Source: Caenorhabditis elegans (Eukaryota; Nematoda; Chromadorea; Rhabditida; Rhabditidae). From it: DNA of 64,000 nt. The stretch lies in assembly GCF_000002985.6 (NCBI RefSeq), contig NC_003280.10, positions 1,240,001 to 1,304,000 on the forward strand, given 5' to 3'. A program made the translations under genes and the position numbers. Below are positions 35,492-46,902 of this stretch, piece after piece. Under the pieces are notes generated by a model. That model was given only the letters and a program-made list of their open reading frames with translations, did not search any database and had not been told where the DNA came from. The stretch's first letter is position 1, and the number at the start of each line of letters is the position of its first letter.

Positions 35492-35755
35492 AGAGACTCG
35501 ACTTCGCTCTTTTTATTTGCTAACAATTGAGAAATAATCGATTTTTGTGATTTGGATTTATTGATTAGCAAGGAGTGTTTTTTCAAAGTGCAGGGTTGTG
35601 GGGGGTCACGGAAAACATTTCCAAAAAATTTGTTTTTTTTTTCAAAATTTTTCGAAATAATTTTTGAAAAACCAAGAATTTTTTACACTAAAAACGTGAT
35701 AATTCTGTAAAACCCGAGTAGTTTATTTTTGAAAAATCAATAAATCAATTAAAAA

Positions 35756-36785
35756 TCATGACAACATATTAGAATCCAGTATAATTTTTGAATTCTCCGG
35801 AAATTCACAGAATAACGTCAACACTTCTTGCCAATCCGAAATTCTTTCTTTAATTTCAGGCTTTTCCCAATTTCTCAGTGGATCGGGGTCCAGGCGGACG
35901 GAAATTTCAGTTATTGCAGATGGAAGGACCTGAAAATATAATTTTAGTAGCTCCAAAAATACGCAAGCACTGAACCTTACGACAAAACGCACAGAATTTC
36001 AAAATCCAAGTTAAAATTGAATTTTTGAATTTTCATCCGTTAAAAATGATTTTCAACCCATTTTAAATTAAAAATTCGAAAATGACTCATGTTTTCACCC
36101 CTCAGGGCTTTTTTCTAGACTTAAAGTTCAAAAATTACAAAGTTGGGTTACTATAGCTCCGGAAGTACGCAAACACCGACCAATACACCATATCTTACGA
36201 CAAAATGCACAGAAGTACAAAATCGGCTGGAAAACACTCACATAGGGGTAAAAAGCAATGCTGAGTTTGATTTTTAGTATGAAAATTTTTAAAAATGAAG
36301 GGAAAATATTTATTCAAAGAAGTGTTTTTTTTTTCAATTATTTCAAAAAATTTTAAAAATAAAATGCTGTATTTTCGAACATTCTAGCGGTAATTTTTAA
36401 TTTTATTTTCAAATTTCACAATAATTTCCTCCTAGCTCACCTTCAAAATGCTCATCGCATGGCTTTTACTCGTAGAGTGGCACAGAAAGTGAGCCCCAGT
36501 GGACAGTACCCCTCGAATTTCCACACACTCCCAATATCCTTCAGAATCAATTTTTTCGATAGAAAAATCGGGAAATTCAGTAGAAAAGTCCACGTGGATT
36601 TCAAAAATCTCGTTTTCCATAATTTTGAATAGTTGGCACACCGCCAAGTTTTCCGGGCGGTAGGTGGCAAGGACACCCTCCCAAATGTAGAATGTCTGAA
36701 AAAAAAATTTTTCTTTAATTCAAAATTTTCAAAATATTTTGAAAAAAAAACTAACATTGCCACGTGTTTCATACCATCCTTTCAT
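35756..36785 (-). CDS. Small protein of unknown function, 152 aa
   Basis: Not recognised. Exons: 36756-36785 (MKGWYETRGN), 36441-36695, 35756-35929; all in phase 0 with good acceptors (TTTTTTTCAG, ATTTTCAG). The middle exon begins TFYIWEGVLATYRPENLAVC and includes EIHVDFSTEFPDFSIEKIDS. The last exon ends PENSKIILDSNMLS. Mixed alpha/beta composition, no signal peptide or membrane segment, one predicted soluble domain. Its start is about 1.3 kb upstream of the coiled-coil gene on the same strand, with the stop-to-ATG gap (265 bp) short enough for an operon, but that is inference. Confidence 0.7.
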
Positions 36786-37883
36786 TTTTTTTAATTGAAA
36801 AAGTTTTTGGAAAAAAAATTTTCAAAAAAAAATTTTTTTTTCCGCAAAAACCAAAGAATCCGATAAAATGCCAATGAAATTAGATGTAATAGATATAATA
36901 CGTATGTGTAATATCAAAAAAATATGGGAGAAATCAAGAGAGATTTACGTGATTTATTGGTGAGGAACGAGAGAGATACCCCCAGAGCTCCGGAGCTCCC
37001 CGGGGGGGGGGGGGCCACTTGAAAGTGATTATTTTCAAGTGTCTGGTAGGTAGGAAAAACACACACAAATGACACAAATAATAAAGTTAAATGTGGTTTA
37101 ATACGAGAAGAGGAACACAATTTTAAAAAAAGTTAGAAAATAAATTGGAAAATAAATTTTCAAAAATATTTTTTAAAGAAATTTTTTTTAATTCGAACAC
37201 TTTTTTCAAAAACTAGTTTTTGTTATTTAGAACTAAAAGCCACCCCTCTGGTCGGATGCACCATGTCTCTGGTCATAACTCTAATTTTATCAACATTAAA
37301 TAATGTTCAACTTCAAAATTATAAAAAAAATTGATAATAAGTAGTTTGTTAATTGGAAATATTTTGATAAAACTTATGAGAACTGGGATATAAGCTGCCA
37401 TTGCTGAAGGAATTTAATTAATATCAAAAAAGTTTCAACTACAAATTTATTTTTAAAAAATCGCACAAAAACCCCATCCCGTGATCACTTCAAAAGTCAT
37501 TAGCCTATTTTTCTGGCACTACAGTACCCCTACAGTAGTGCTACAGTACCCCGACCAAATCCTCCACTAACCTCAACCCATGATCCCTTCGCATGGCCAA
37601 AGCTCATTTCTTCTAAAACTACAGTAATCCTACAGTAGTCTTACAGTACCCTGACTATAAACCGGGAAGCTTATTAAATGGGTCAAGCGGGGCCCGGTGC
37701 CCAATCTCTCGATAACAACAAAGTATTAGATTTTAAGATTCCTAACCGGAATTCTAACCGGAAACTCCAACCGAGGGAGTGTGAAACATCATATCACCCC
37801 AACTACTAACTATTTATAAATTCACCTGCTTTTTGTGAAAACTGGTTAACGGCAAAAGTAGGGCAGGCGATGAAGTTTTATTC
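36786..37883. other. Intergenic spacer
   Basis: AT-rich, with a GC patch at 36975-37015 ending in a run of about 12 G, and CTACAGTA phrases at 37520-37650. One 'ggatgcaccatgtctc' motif occurs near 37255. No gene supported. Confidence 0.55.
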
Positions 37884-38063
37884 TACATAATTTGTGGCAT
37901 ATACAGCAAGGATAGTCTTGATGACTATACCAACATCGAGGATTGCCCAGCAGTAAATGAGATTTATGACCAAATTTATACCATATTTACGATCTCCGTG
38001 CGTTTATTACATGTTATACTATTTCCATTTTACATTTATGTGAACAAAATCAATCGAAAGAGG
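37884..38063 (+). pseudogene. srz first-exon relic
   Basis: Open frame IICGIYSKDSLDDYTNIEDC ... ILFPFYIYVNKINRKRDEK matches the first exon of the intact srz gene at 53075-53257 (SFDDYFNIEDC, LLPFYIYVNRINRRRDE). There is no start codon and no downstream exon before the palindromic repeat at 38090, so this is a truncated duplicate. Confidence 0.75.
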
Positions 38064-38089
38064 GATGAAAAGATAATTGCACGTGGATT

Positions 38090-38235
38090 CAGAAAGTTCC
38101 ATTTCGCTTTGATCTTCGAAAAATGCGGGAGGTGAGACGCAGACATCTCATCTGGTTTTGCTTGGTTAAGGGCGTGCTGACCTCACAATTTTTCTGGGAA
38201 AAAATTCCCGCATTTTTGATAGATCAAACTGTATT
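38090..38235. repeat. GATCTACAAAAAATGCG palindromic repeat, copy 3
   Basis: 'agttccatttcgctttgatcttcgaaaaatgcgggaggtgagacgcagaca' through 'aaattcccgcatttttgatagatcaaactgt'. Same family as 31990-32140. It may have truncated the neighbouring srz relic. Confidence 0.75.
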
Positions 38236-39303
38236 GAGAGCAAACTTTTTCAAAGTCAAGAAATTAAGAAATCAAGAATTCTTGATTTAAAAATTCAAGA
38301 ACAATTCAAAAAATCAAGAAAAATCAAGAAATTTTCTCCGGCCAATATTTTTGAACGAAATTGGAAGAAATAGTTAAATTTATCAGTCTTAACTTATTTT
38401 TTAACGAATATCATCAGAAGGAACTTCGAAAATGGGCAAAACGTGCAAAACTAATAATTTTCGACAAAAACGTTTTCAATCTTTTTGAATTTCTTTCTGA
38501 AATTCTCGTTTTTTCCAAGCATGCAAATTTCAGCCGGCTTCAAGTGAACAGGTGAACTATATGCAATTAGCAACACTTCCCCTAACCATGAAAACATATT
38601 ACTTTCAGTGATATGCCTTACACTTGCCAAATCAACTCCACTGACTTTGATGATTATTGTAGAATCTACAAAATTTATGCCACGTTCTACAAGGTTATTA
38701 TACATCCCAGTATTGCATATAATACTATTACCATTTTATGTCTATGCAAACAAAATCAATCGACAGAGAGATGAAAAGGTATGCTGAAGAAGAGAGTTTT
38801 AGGCTCAAGCTAACTGGAAATTCCAGGCTGTAGTTTTTCCAATAACTAATTATTTTTACAAAATGGTAAAAATTACATTTATTCCCTCGCTACTTACTCA
38901 TATAATCGGATTTATCGATTATTTTCTCCTACCGTCGGGTGATAAACCTTTGTAAGGAATTAGTTGGAGTACGATTTAATTTATTAATTTCATTAATTTC
39001 AGCTATTGGAAATTGTTGAACTTTATTTCTTTCTGTAGCTTGTTTGCATTTCATATTAACAATACAGTATTTCATGTATTGATAATGATGATGACACTTG
39101 TAAAATTTCTAGTCTATTTCTTCCCGTCCACTGAAAAATGCTCGTTATCCGTACAGTCGTTTTTCCATAAAAATCTTAAATTAGTATATCTTACCCTTAC
39201 AATCAAGGATTTGATCATACGTTACTCAATTGGCGATCGAAATGCTCACAAAAGATTATACAGAATTTCTTATGTACGTAAGATTTATTGATATGCCTTA
39301 CTA

Positions 39304-40202
39304 TTAGGTCTCCAAATAAGTTGCGGGTCAAAAATCATAACGTTTTTTCGCCTTTTATCGATTTCTTTGAAACTCTGGGAACTCATGTTATCAACCATGA
39401 TCTTTCATTTTAAAATGGTCTAAAATTATTTTGGCCACCCGGAGTGCCCTATCTCGGAGCTAATTTTCAGGAATTGTTCCTATCTCGCTTTGTTTTAGCT
39501 TTGAATTAAGGTTTGTCTGCTTTGTTTAGAATACATTATAAGAAAACAACAAAAGTTTGAAAAAAAGCCCGTCCAAAAAAAATTTTTGTTGGTCGGTCGT
39601 CAAGAAAACTTCAAAAAATTTTTTTTCGAAAATTCTTGATTTTTTGTACAAAAATGATTCAACCATGTTTAAACTATTTTTACACTTACAAAACATTTGA
39701 ATTTGAAATTTGGATCTCGAGAAATACTCGAAAAACTGAAAAATTCTCCGAAAAAAGTATATTTTCTATTATCATTTGAGTGTGACGAACTAAATTGAAA
39801 TGTTTTGTATGTGTAAAAGTAGTTTGCACTTGGTTACATCATTTTTGTATGAAAAATCAAGAATTTTCGAAAAAAAAGTTTTGAAGTTGTTTTGACGACC
39901 GACCAAAAAATATTTTTTTTTGGACGGAATTTTTTTCAAACTTTTGTCGTTTTCTATTAATGTATTCTAAACAAAGAAAAATCCGCACACAAACATCAAT
40001 TCAAAGCGGCAAAGAAGCGAGATCAGAAAAATGCCTGAAAAAATTGGCTCCGAGATAGGGCACTCCGGGTGGTCAAAATATTTTTAGACCATTTTAAAAT
40101 GAAAGATCATGGTTGATAACATGAGTTTCCAGAGTTTCAAAGAAATCGATAAAATGCGAAAAAAGTTATGATTTTTGACCCGCAACTTATTTGGAGACCT
40201 AA
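39304..40202. mobile_element. Mariner-like foldback MITE, 899 bp
   Basis: Nearly the whole element is an inverted repeat. The left end ttaggtctccaaataagttg is mirrored by the right end caacttatttggagacctaa, with matching sequence inward for several hundred bases. TA dinucleotides flank both sides (39302-39303, 40203-40204), the mariner/Tc1 target duplication, and the TTAGGTC...CAAATAAGTT terminus is mariner-like. No transposase frame. Inserted in intron 3 of the srz gene. Confidence 0.88.
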
Positions 40203-40424
40203 TAATAGAGAACTTAGTCTTATTCTCATCTTACATAAATTTTAGATCACATACTACGGCTTCAATGTTCTTCTTCTTATATCTGCATTGCTTTACATTC
40301 CAATATTGATAAACATTCGAAAGCATTCATATCTACCCTCTTTTCAAGAGCACCACCCGCAGAGGTATATCTTCTGGCAGACCATAGTGGTTTTTATTTT
40401 TAAATCTGTAAGTTTTTTTTTAGT

Positions 40425-40672
40425 TATTGACTTCCGGCAAATCGGCAAATCAAAAAATTGCCGGAGTTCAAATTTCCGGCAAATTGGCATACCGGCAAAT
40501 TGTGGTTTTGCACATTTTTTTTGGAAATTATGCAAATTCTATGAACACATCTAAACACTTCCGGCAAATCGGCATATTGCCGGAATTGAAAATTTCATGG
40601 CAACCCGGCAATATGCCAAGTTTGTCGACAAAAAAAACTTTTAAAACGGCAATTACCTACCCCTGATACTAA
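40425..40672. mobile_element. GGCAAATTGCCGG-type non-autonomous element
   Basis: Repeated 'ccggcaaatcggca' and 'attgccggaatt' phrases fill intron 4 of the srz pseudogene. The right end is 'aaacggcaattacctacccctg', resembling the CAGGGGT... terminus of the hAT-like elements nearby. The left end is unclear. Confidence 0.55.
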
Positions 40673-41318
40673 TTATTTGGTAAATTTTTAAGAATTTCAG
40701 TTCAGAAACTGATACTATTAGTTGTAGTATTTTGCTTTCACATCCCTACACCAAATTAGAAAACCAAAATTATTTCAGATCACAATTCTATCAGTCATTT
40801 TTCATGCATATTATTCTATTGATTCTCTAATTATTAGGTTGGAAGATGAGACGGCCATCGAAATGATAACTATTCCATTGATAATCGAAATGTCTTACTT
40901 GGGATGTAACAAGCGGAATATGACAATTTTGTTTACTTCCTTCAAGTTGAAACATTTCCTGAAGGTGATATTCGGTTTAGAATCTTCAACTGTTGAACCG
41001 CAGACTCTTGCTAATGCTAGTATGAACGTTACTACCTAGTTATTATTATTATTATTATTGTATTATAACGTACCAAATAATATCAAAAAATAAACATTGG
41101 AAACCTTCCTAATGGGGTTATTCAAGTAGTGTCGGAAAATTAAAAAGTGTAGAAAAATTACGTCACAACTGTATTCAAGTATATGTCAAGTATATGTTCA
41201 AGTAAAAACATGTATTTAAATACATTTGTGACGTCACAATCTTGGCAAAGTAGTCATTTTGCGGGCTTAGGGGTCAAGTTGTAAGTCAAATATTTTTGAC
41301 CATTTTGTTAGTTGAGAT

Positions 41319-41850
41319 CAGGGGTGTGCGGCAAATTTGCCGATTTGCCGAGCTCGGCAAATTTGCCGATTTGCCGAATTCGGCAAATTTAAAAAAGCCA
41401 GCAATTGCCGATTTGCCGAGCTCGGCAATTTTCAAAAAAGTAGATTTGCCGAATTTGCCGTGCTCGGCAAATTTCGAAATTTGCCACACACGTCAAAAAT
41501 TTGACAGTACAATTTTGACTAAACTATTGATTTTTTAGCCAAAAATTTAGTAAAATGACACAAAATTGAGCTATTTTGATGCTTAAACAGACATACTACG
41601 CGGAAGTTATTCAGAAACCAGATGTGTGTTAAGAATTCAGTAGTTTTGGTGCTCCAAAAAACATAAAAAATATCAAATTTTTCCGAGTTTGTTAAGCACG
41701 GCAAATTTGCCGAATTTGCCAAATTTGCCGTGCTCTGCAAATATTGAAAAAAGAGATTTGCCGAATTTGTCGAGCTCGGCAAATTTTGAAAAACCAGCAA
41801 TTGCCGATTTGCCGAGCTCGGCAATTTTTTCCATTTGCCGCACACCCCTG
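41319..41850 (+). mobile_element. hAT-like non-autonomous element, copy A (532 bp)
   Basis: Terminal inverted repeats CAGGGGTGTGCGGCAAAT / ATTTGCCGCACACCCCTG. Interior of 'gccgagctcggcaaatttgccg' palindromic units around a unique core ('gctccaaaaaacataaaaa' region). Copy B at 46903-47378 is the same element in opposite orientation and nearly identical in the core. Flanks are gttgagat on the left and ttctaaac on the right, which do not match each other but do match the flanks of copy B crosswise. Insertion lies 280 bp past the srz stop. Confidence 0.9.
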
Positions 41851-41945
41851 TTCTAAACCGAATATATCCTTCCGAAAATGTTCAAACTTGAAAGAAGTGA
41901 ACAGAATTTTCAACTTTCGATTCTTACATCACAAGTAAGACTTCC
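41851..41945 (-). pseudogene. srz last-exon relic, 5' half, cut at inversion breakpoint
   Basis: On the minus strand this reads 'gaagtcttacttgtgatgtaagaatcg...ctgttcacttctttcaagtttgaacattttcggaaggatatattcggtttagaa', closely matching the last exon of the srz gene at 40886-40981. It stops exactly at the edge of hAT-like copy A. The continuation (gtttagaatcttcaa) is found 5.4 kb away at 47379, at the far edge of copy B. Confidence 0.85.
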
Positions 41946-42008
41946 AACTTTTCAATCAGTGAATCAACCGGAATTCCATTTTCAAAATTCATTTTCCATA
42001 AAATAGTT

Positions 42009-45000
42009 CTATTTAGCCTGGACCTTCAGCTCACTCTTCTTCTCAACTGCCTTGGTCTCCTCGCTTTCAGTATTGGTCTTTGCATCTTTTGGGCTTACTT
42101 TCACACCTAAAACAAAGTAACTAAAATTCTGTGAAAAAACACGTGAAAACTCACTCTCTTTGGGCTTTGTGGCAATTTTTTCTGCTTTGGAAACTGGCTT
42201 TGGTTGTGTTTTAACAAGAGTTTGTGCTCTTCGCTTCACAAACCTAAAAAAAAACGAAAAAATAAATAAATAAGCTGATGAAAAACCTCTCGGTTTCCGG
42301 TTCAGATTGACTTGCCACCGGTTTCTGAGAGTTCGGGTCCACTTCTCGAGCAGTCTTCATGTTGTGGTTTGGCTTAAAGTAGTGTCTCCTGAGCTTATGA
42401 TAGATGCAATTCTGATCACGCCAACACCATAGAAAAGCGATAGTTCCCAAAACGGCGCCAATGATCAATATCGTAACAGTGTACCTGCAAGTATTTATAG
42501 TGAAATTTGAAATTTAAAAACTAAAAAGGAACTCACTTAAGAGCACTGTTGGGGTCACCAACGATTGCAAATTGTGTACTTGTTGAGACATTATTCACTC
42601 CACCTCCACTGACAGGTAAATCAAGCTTTTTGCCCTTGAAGCCAGCACCAACAGAGTTCAAAACGTCCGGCATAATAGTCAGCGCAGATTTGTAGCGAGA
42701 GAATTCAAGGTCCAACTTGGAAAGTTTCAGGAGAGATTCTCGAAATTCAGTCACTATCTGTGTGTCATCAAATCCTTCAGTAGCCGCCAGTCTTTCTTCA
42801 AACTTCAAATCAATCGAATTGAAAATTGCCAAATCTGCGAACATTTGCCCATAAGCGGATAGATTCGAGTTCTTCTTAACTGCAATCGACTTTTCCCAAG
42901 AATTCACATCGAAAAGGAACATTTCAATTTGTTGAGTTGTCTCCTCGAAATCTCCGAATTGACTTTCAAAGTGTATCTTCTGATTAGGAGTACCTGAACT
43001 TTTGACGTTCTTTTGAGCGGCTTCTCCGTTTTTCACAAAAGTTTCAAAATCTGCTCCGCTGCTAGCCTTTTTGATAGAAATCAGAGCACCAACAGCATCA
43101 CCAAATGGTTTCGAGAGATCTTGCAAAACTTTCAACTTTTTGAGTTCGCTTATTTCTGAGCTGGAATCGTTTTTGTAGGCTTCAGCCATTTTTCGAAGCG
43201 GTCCAAGAAGCGGCAACGACTTTGACACAGCAGATGACACATCATTGAAGTTGTTTGCAAAAGCTTTATCCGACGTCAATTTTCTTAGAATCTTGGCTGA
43301 TCTTGCAGTTGAAGCAATTTTATCCATGTCTGTGGTGTTATCTTTGAAACAATCAAGATGATCTATCAAAGTTTGAATGCTTGCTTTTCGGAAATTCATC
43401 AATCCTTGAGCTCCGTCGGCATGCTCCTGGAGACTTCCAGAGTCCTGGATCAACTTAAACTTCTGAGTTAAAGGAAGCAACAATCTGCCCATTATTTTAA
43501 TGTCGGATGAATTAGTAGAATTAGAGTATTTTTGGAAATCCTTGCTGTTGACAACACTTGAAATTGACTCCAATGCTTTTACTTGTTTCAAGAGCAATAG
43601 TGCATGAACAGCTCCATTTTTTAAGTTTGTTGCCAATTGTGCATTAAAAGATTCTGATGGACACGTCTTCAAGGTGGTTAAACTTGTTTCAATGCCATTT
43701 TGAGGCAATAAGTTTCCAAGATGTTGTTGAAGTTCAGTGACTTGTCTCATCGTGTAAAAATGACTTTCTGTGGTGACTGGTTTCCATAGATCATCCAGTT
43801 TTTTCATTTCAGAAGCATGCTTAGTCAACGTTCTAACGCCACTCAACGGAAACGACGGCTTGAGTAGCCTCTCCAGCCACTGATCTTTAGAATCACTAGT
43901 GAGCATTCCAATATCCGAAATTCCGTTTGCAAATCCTGCAGTGACATTCCGAATTATCTGCGAATAGGGGGACCCAACCACTTCTTTCATCACAAAAATA
44001 TTCAATTTGTCGGCATAAAGTGATATGTTATTTACAGCTTCAGCGTTTTCTGTGAATTTAGGTTTTGGCGGCGGGTACCACAACGCACCTGCGCCTAGAT
44101 ACAATTCCATAATATCTGCGAACGGTTTAATCGGCTTCCATTTTTCAAGTAACTCAATAATAGGTTTCATTGTGTTTAGAAACGCAAGTTTCTTGACAGA
44201 GGAAGATAAGTCGGCTAGCTGTTTCTTAACATCAGAAACTGTCGAACTTTCTGAAACCATCATATCCAATGTGCTCTTCAAATCAAATGATTTCAATCCA
44301 GATATATCCCAGGACCCAATAGTTAACAGAGAATGTAACGTATCATTTGCCGGTATATTGCTTAAGCTTCCAATATTTTTCCATGCCATCTTCACTTCGG
44401 ACATATCAAGTATTGCCTGCTCAACTTTCAATGTATCCGGATGTGAGTCAATTACAGCGCTCCCTAAGCTTTCCATGAACTTATCTACAGACGTCTTGTT
44501 GAACTTCTCCAGTTGTTGAAGACTGGCAGTGTCAATGTTCAGGAGTTCCGCAATGACTGGATCGGCGGGGATGGAGCCATCGGAGAATCCATTGATTATT
44601 GCAATGGCTGTGATGAGACGAGCAACAGCAGGTAGTTTTTTGAACAGAGTTGCGGGGTCTTCATCTGGAAAGTTAATTGTTCTTTAGGGTTGATTGGCGG
44701 TGTGCGAATAACGCGTCCTAAGGCACAATGGGGCTTTGCGATCGTGGACCAGACACGATGCGTGTATCAAGAAAATAACTCATAATTCCCACATTGCGAG
44801 CAGGGATGGGCGGCTGATCGGAACAAATGTAAACTTTGCCGGCTAAATTCGCCGAATTCGCCGAAAATTAGCCGAAAATTCTGTCGAAAATTGGCTGAAT
44901 TCGCCGAATTCGCTAAATTTGGCGAAAAGGTCGGTTTGCCGCCCATCCCTTGTCGCAATTTCCGATCGTTTGCTAGCAAGCGTACCACAAGAGCGCAACT

Positions 45001-45538
45001 TTCCAGCCCGACTCCCGCCGCCGTCGGGCTGGTTCTATTGAGAAATTTTTTGGTTGAAAATTTCCTAACCGGCCAAAATTGGGATTGTTCGGTAGAGCGC
45101 GTTTGCACTCATCTAGCTGCTGTACCACCGTGCCGCTCACACACCATCGCATTTTTCTCTTGCACACAAGCTATAGTGCGCGCGACCCGGGAAACGTCAG
45201 CCGCAGTACTCATAATGTGATGTGGCGGGCGCGCGGAGTGTGCGGCAGAGGTGAGTCGCAATGTCAATGTTGCGCGGTTCCTGTGATGGGCAGATGCGCT
45301 CAAACAAAACAAAAAACGTTTTAAACTCACTATTGTGTGAGCTTACAGCTCTCGCAAACTGACGACGACTTGAATGATCCAGCGATTCGACGTTGTTTAC
45401 ATTAAAATTATCTGAAATTGAATTATTTTCGCAATGAACAACACTGAGTGACTTACCACATTCCACGAAAGTTGTGACAATTCCGAAAATCGCAATCTTC
45501 AGCAGAATTATCATGCTGATAATTGATTTTATTCTCAT
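42009..45538 (-). CDS. WSN-domain single-pass membrane protein, 891 aa
   Basis: Exons: 45457-45538, 45331-45411, 42537-44664, 42287-42484, 42155-42243, 42009-42106; all phases agree. Signal peptide in exon 1 (MIILLKIAIFGIVTTFVECG). Exons 2 and 3 together give the nematode WSN domain (function unknown), with HSSRRQFARAV followed by PATLFKKLPAVARLITAIAI and GSIPADPVIAELLNI. The 2.1 kb third exon encodes a long, mostly helical ectodomain without recognised motifs. Exon 4 holds a transmembrane helix (YTVTILIIGAVLGTIAFLWC). The cytoplasmic tail is Lys/Glu-rich and ends SELKVQAK. Probably a type I membrane protein; many paralogues exist in C. elegans and none has a clear biochemical role that I know. 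The gene lies wholly within the segment bracketed by hAT-like copies A and B. Confidence 0.9.
44793..44960. repeat. Foldback element CAGGGATGGGCGGC...GCCGCCCATCCCTTG
   Basis: In intron 2 of the WSN gene. The ends 'attgcgagcagggatgggcggc' and 'gccgcccatcccttgtcgcaat' are inverted repeats, and the interior repeats 'ttcgccgaattcgcc'. Resembles the other CAGGG... elements but with a different interior unit. Confidence 0.75.
45066..45137 (-). repeat. tRNA-like SINE fragment, copy 2
   Basis: Read on the minus strand, gcacggtggtacagcagcta, then gatgagtgcaaacgcgctctaccg and ttttggccgg, matches the piece at 1850-1910. It sits in the WSN gene's second intron, next to the foldback element. Confidence 0.55.
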
Positions 45539-45802
45539 ACCAGCGATGACCGTTTGAAGAGAACGTAATAATTTGATCGATTTTTGGACAAAACAACAAA
45601 AAAAACAAGTTAATGTCATCATTTATAGGGTTATGTGGAAGTTCACGTGGAAATTTAATTTTGGAATCAAATTGAAATTGTTTAAAAAAACAAACAAATA
45701 CGTGTTTTTTGACGTTTTTTGTTAGATTATAAAAGTCCCATTAGATAAAAATTCAAAGTCATCCTTTTTCAATTCTCACTTGTATGCAGTAATTGATGGG
45801 AC

Positions 45803-46333
45803 ATGTTTTCGTTTACAACTATTTTCAAGAGCGTATGTCTTTTTTTTTAATTTTCAGGAAATTTTTATTAAATATATCAGCACTTAACTGAAAAATTCCA
45901 GATTTCCCTCTATTTCGGACCATTTTTTTTGCTGATCGTCTCGATTGCCCAGTGTCAGTCAAAAAAGAAGTTTAGAGACGATGAAAGAGTGAGTTTCTTG
46001 GACCAAAGAAAACCTAATAAAATGGCTTGTTGCAGGCCGATCTAGTCCCCCAAAATGCGCCAGTTTGCCCAAACCCTATTAAGAAATCGTCCACGCAGAC
46101 TTGCCCGACTGCACAGTAAGTTTTAAAATTGCGCGATTCACTAGAAAATGTATTTTTAGGACCCCGCCGGCAAAAACTCCAATTGAAAGGAGCAGACATG
46201 AAGCTGAAGACACTCTTGCGTATGTTTGTAGAATTGGCCACTGATATTGATTAAAATTTTCAGAAATGTGAAATCGTTGCCACCAGAGGAGTCGGACGAT
46301 GCTGATGAGCCAAAAATGGCAAAGAAAAAGTAA
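45803..46333 (+). CDS. Small predicted secreted protein, 108 aa
   Basis: Not recognised. Exons: 45803-45832, 45902-45988, 46036-46115, 46160-46219, 46264-46333; phases agree and the total is 327 nt. ATG 45803 gives MFSFTTIFKS followed by a hydrophobic signal-like segment (FGPFFLLIVSIAQC). The mature part is short, Pro/Lys/Ser-rich with two cysteines (PVCPNPIKKSSTQTCPTAQ), and ends in acidic then basic residues (EESDDADEPKMAKKK). The upstream in-frame ATG at 45796 gives a frame that does not join the next exon. Inside the inverted segment between hAT copies A and B. Start and signal peptide are plausible, function unknown. Confidence 0.65.
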
Positions 46334-46389
46334 TTGAACTTGTTTTTATGTAAATGAAGCAGCAGTGGTAGAAGATTTTCTGTTAAAGT

Positions 46390-46682
46390 GTTCTAGGCTA
46401 CTGTAGCCCCACAAATACGCAAAGTCCAGATATTACGACAAAATGCAAAATTATTAAGAACTTGGATTGCTGTAGGTCCGGAAGAACGCAAACCGCAAGA
46501 AATGCACCAGGGCTGGGCCGGCAACCAAGTTGCCGGTTGCCGAAAAAAAACGACCACACTTTTTTCCAGATCGCCCAAAAATATAATTTCAACAAAAAAA
46601 CTTAGAAACCTGGTTGCCGGTTGCCGAAAAGTTGCCGGTTACCGAAAATCTCGGTTGCCGCACAGCCCTTCTATTCACCAGA
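46390..46682. repeat. ACGCAAACACC repeat split by a CAGGGCTG...AGCCCT element
   Basis: Two degenerate repeat units lie at 46390-46445 and 46465-46700. The second ('gaacgcaaaccgcaagaaatgcac / cagatctaaggacaaaatg') is interrupted at 46507-46670 by a 164-bp element. That element has CAGGGCTGGGCCGGCAACC and GGTTGCCGCACAGCCCT ends and 'gttgccggttgccg' repeats inside. A nested insertion. Confidence 0.75.
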
Positions 46683-46902
46683 TCTAAGGACAAAATGGGC
46701 AGTTATTCGAAATTGGCCAAAGAAATGTAAAATTTGAAAAAATTCGTTTTTCGATTGTCCACTTTTCTAAATAAAAAAATCGATGAAAATCAAAAATCAA
46801 GTAACCATTCCGGCAACTTGGTTGGTTGACAGTTTTTGATCGGACTAACTACTGCAAAGTTATCCCCGCGTGAACCATCACTGGTAGCAAAAAGATCTCA
46901 AC

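Larger units (their letters stand above)
38613..41039 (+). pseudogene. srz-class chemoreceptor gene with a first-exon frameshift
   Basis: Seven-TM serpentine receptor of the nematode srz group. Exons: 38613-38778, 38827-38951, 39003-39273, 40246-40407, 40779-41039. Exons 2-5 join in phase and are open (VVFPITNYFYKMVKITF, VKFLVYFFPSTEK, HHPQRYIFWQTIVVFIFKS, SYLGCNKRN, ending NASMNVTT). Exon 1 begins MPYTCQINSTDFDDYCRIYK but must change frame near 38700-38715 to reach ILLPFYVYANKINRQRDEK. It is 166 nt, not a multiple of three as in the intact paralogue (183 nt), so a one-base indel is likely. Intron 3 carries a mariner-type foldback element and intron 4 a GGCAAATTGCC element. Probably a recent pseudogene; a sequence error cannot be excluded. 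Confidence 0.8.
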
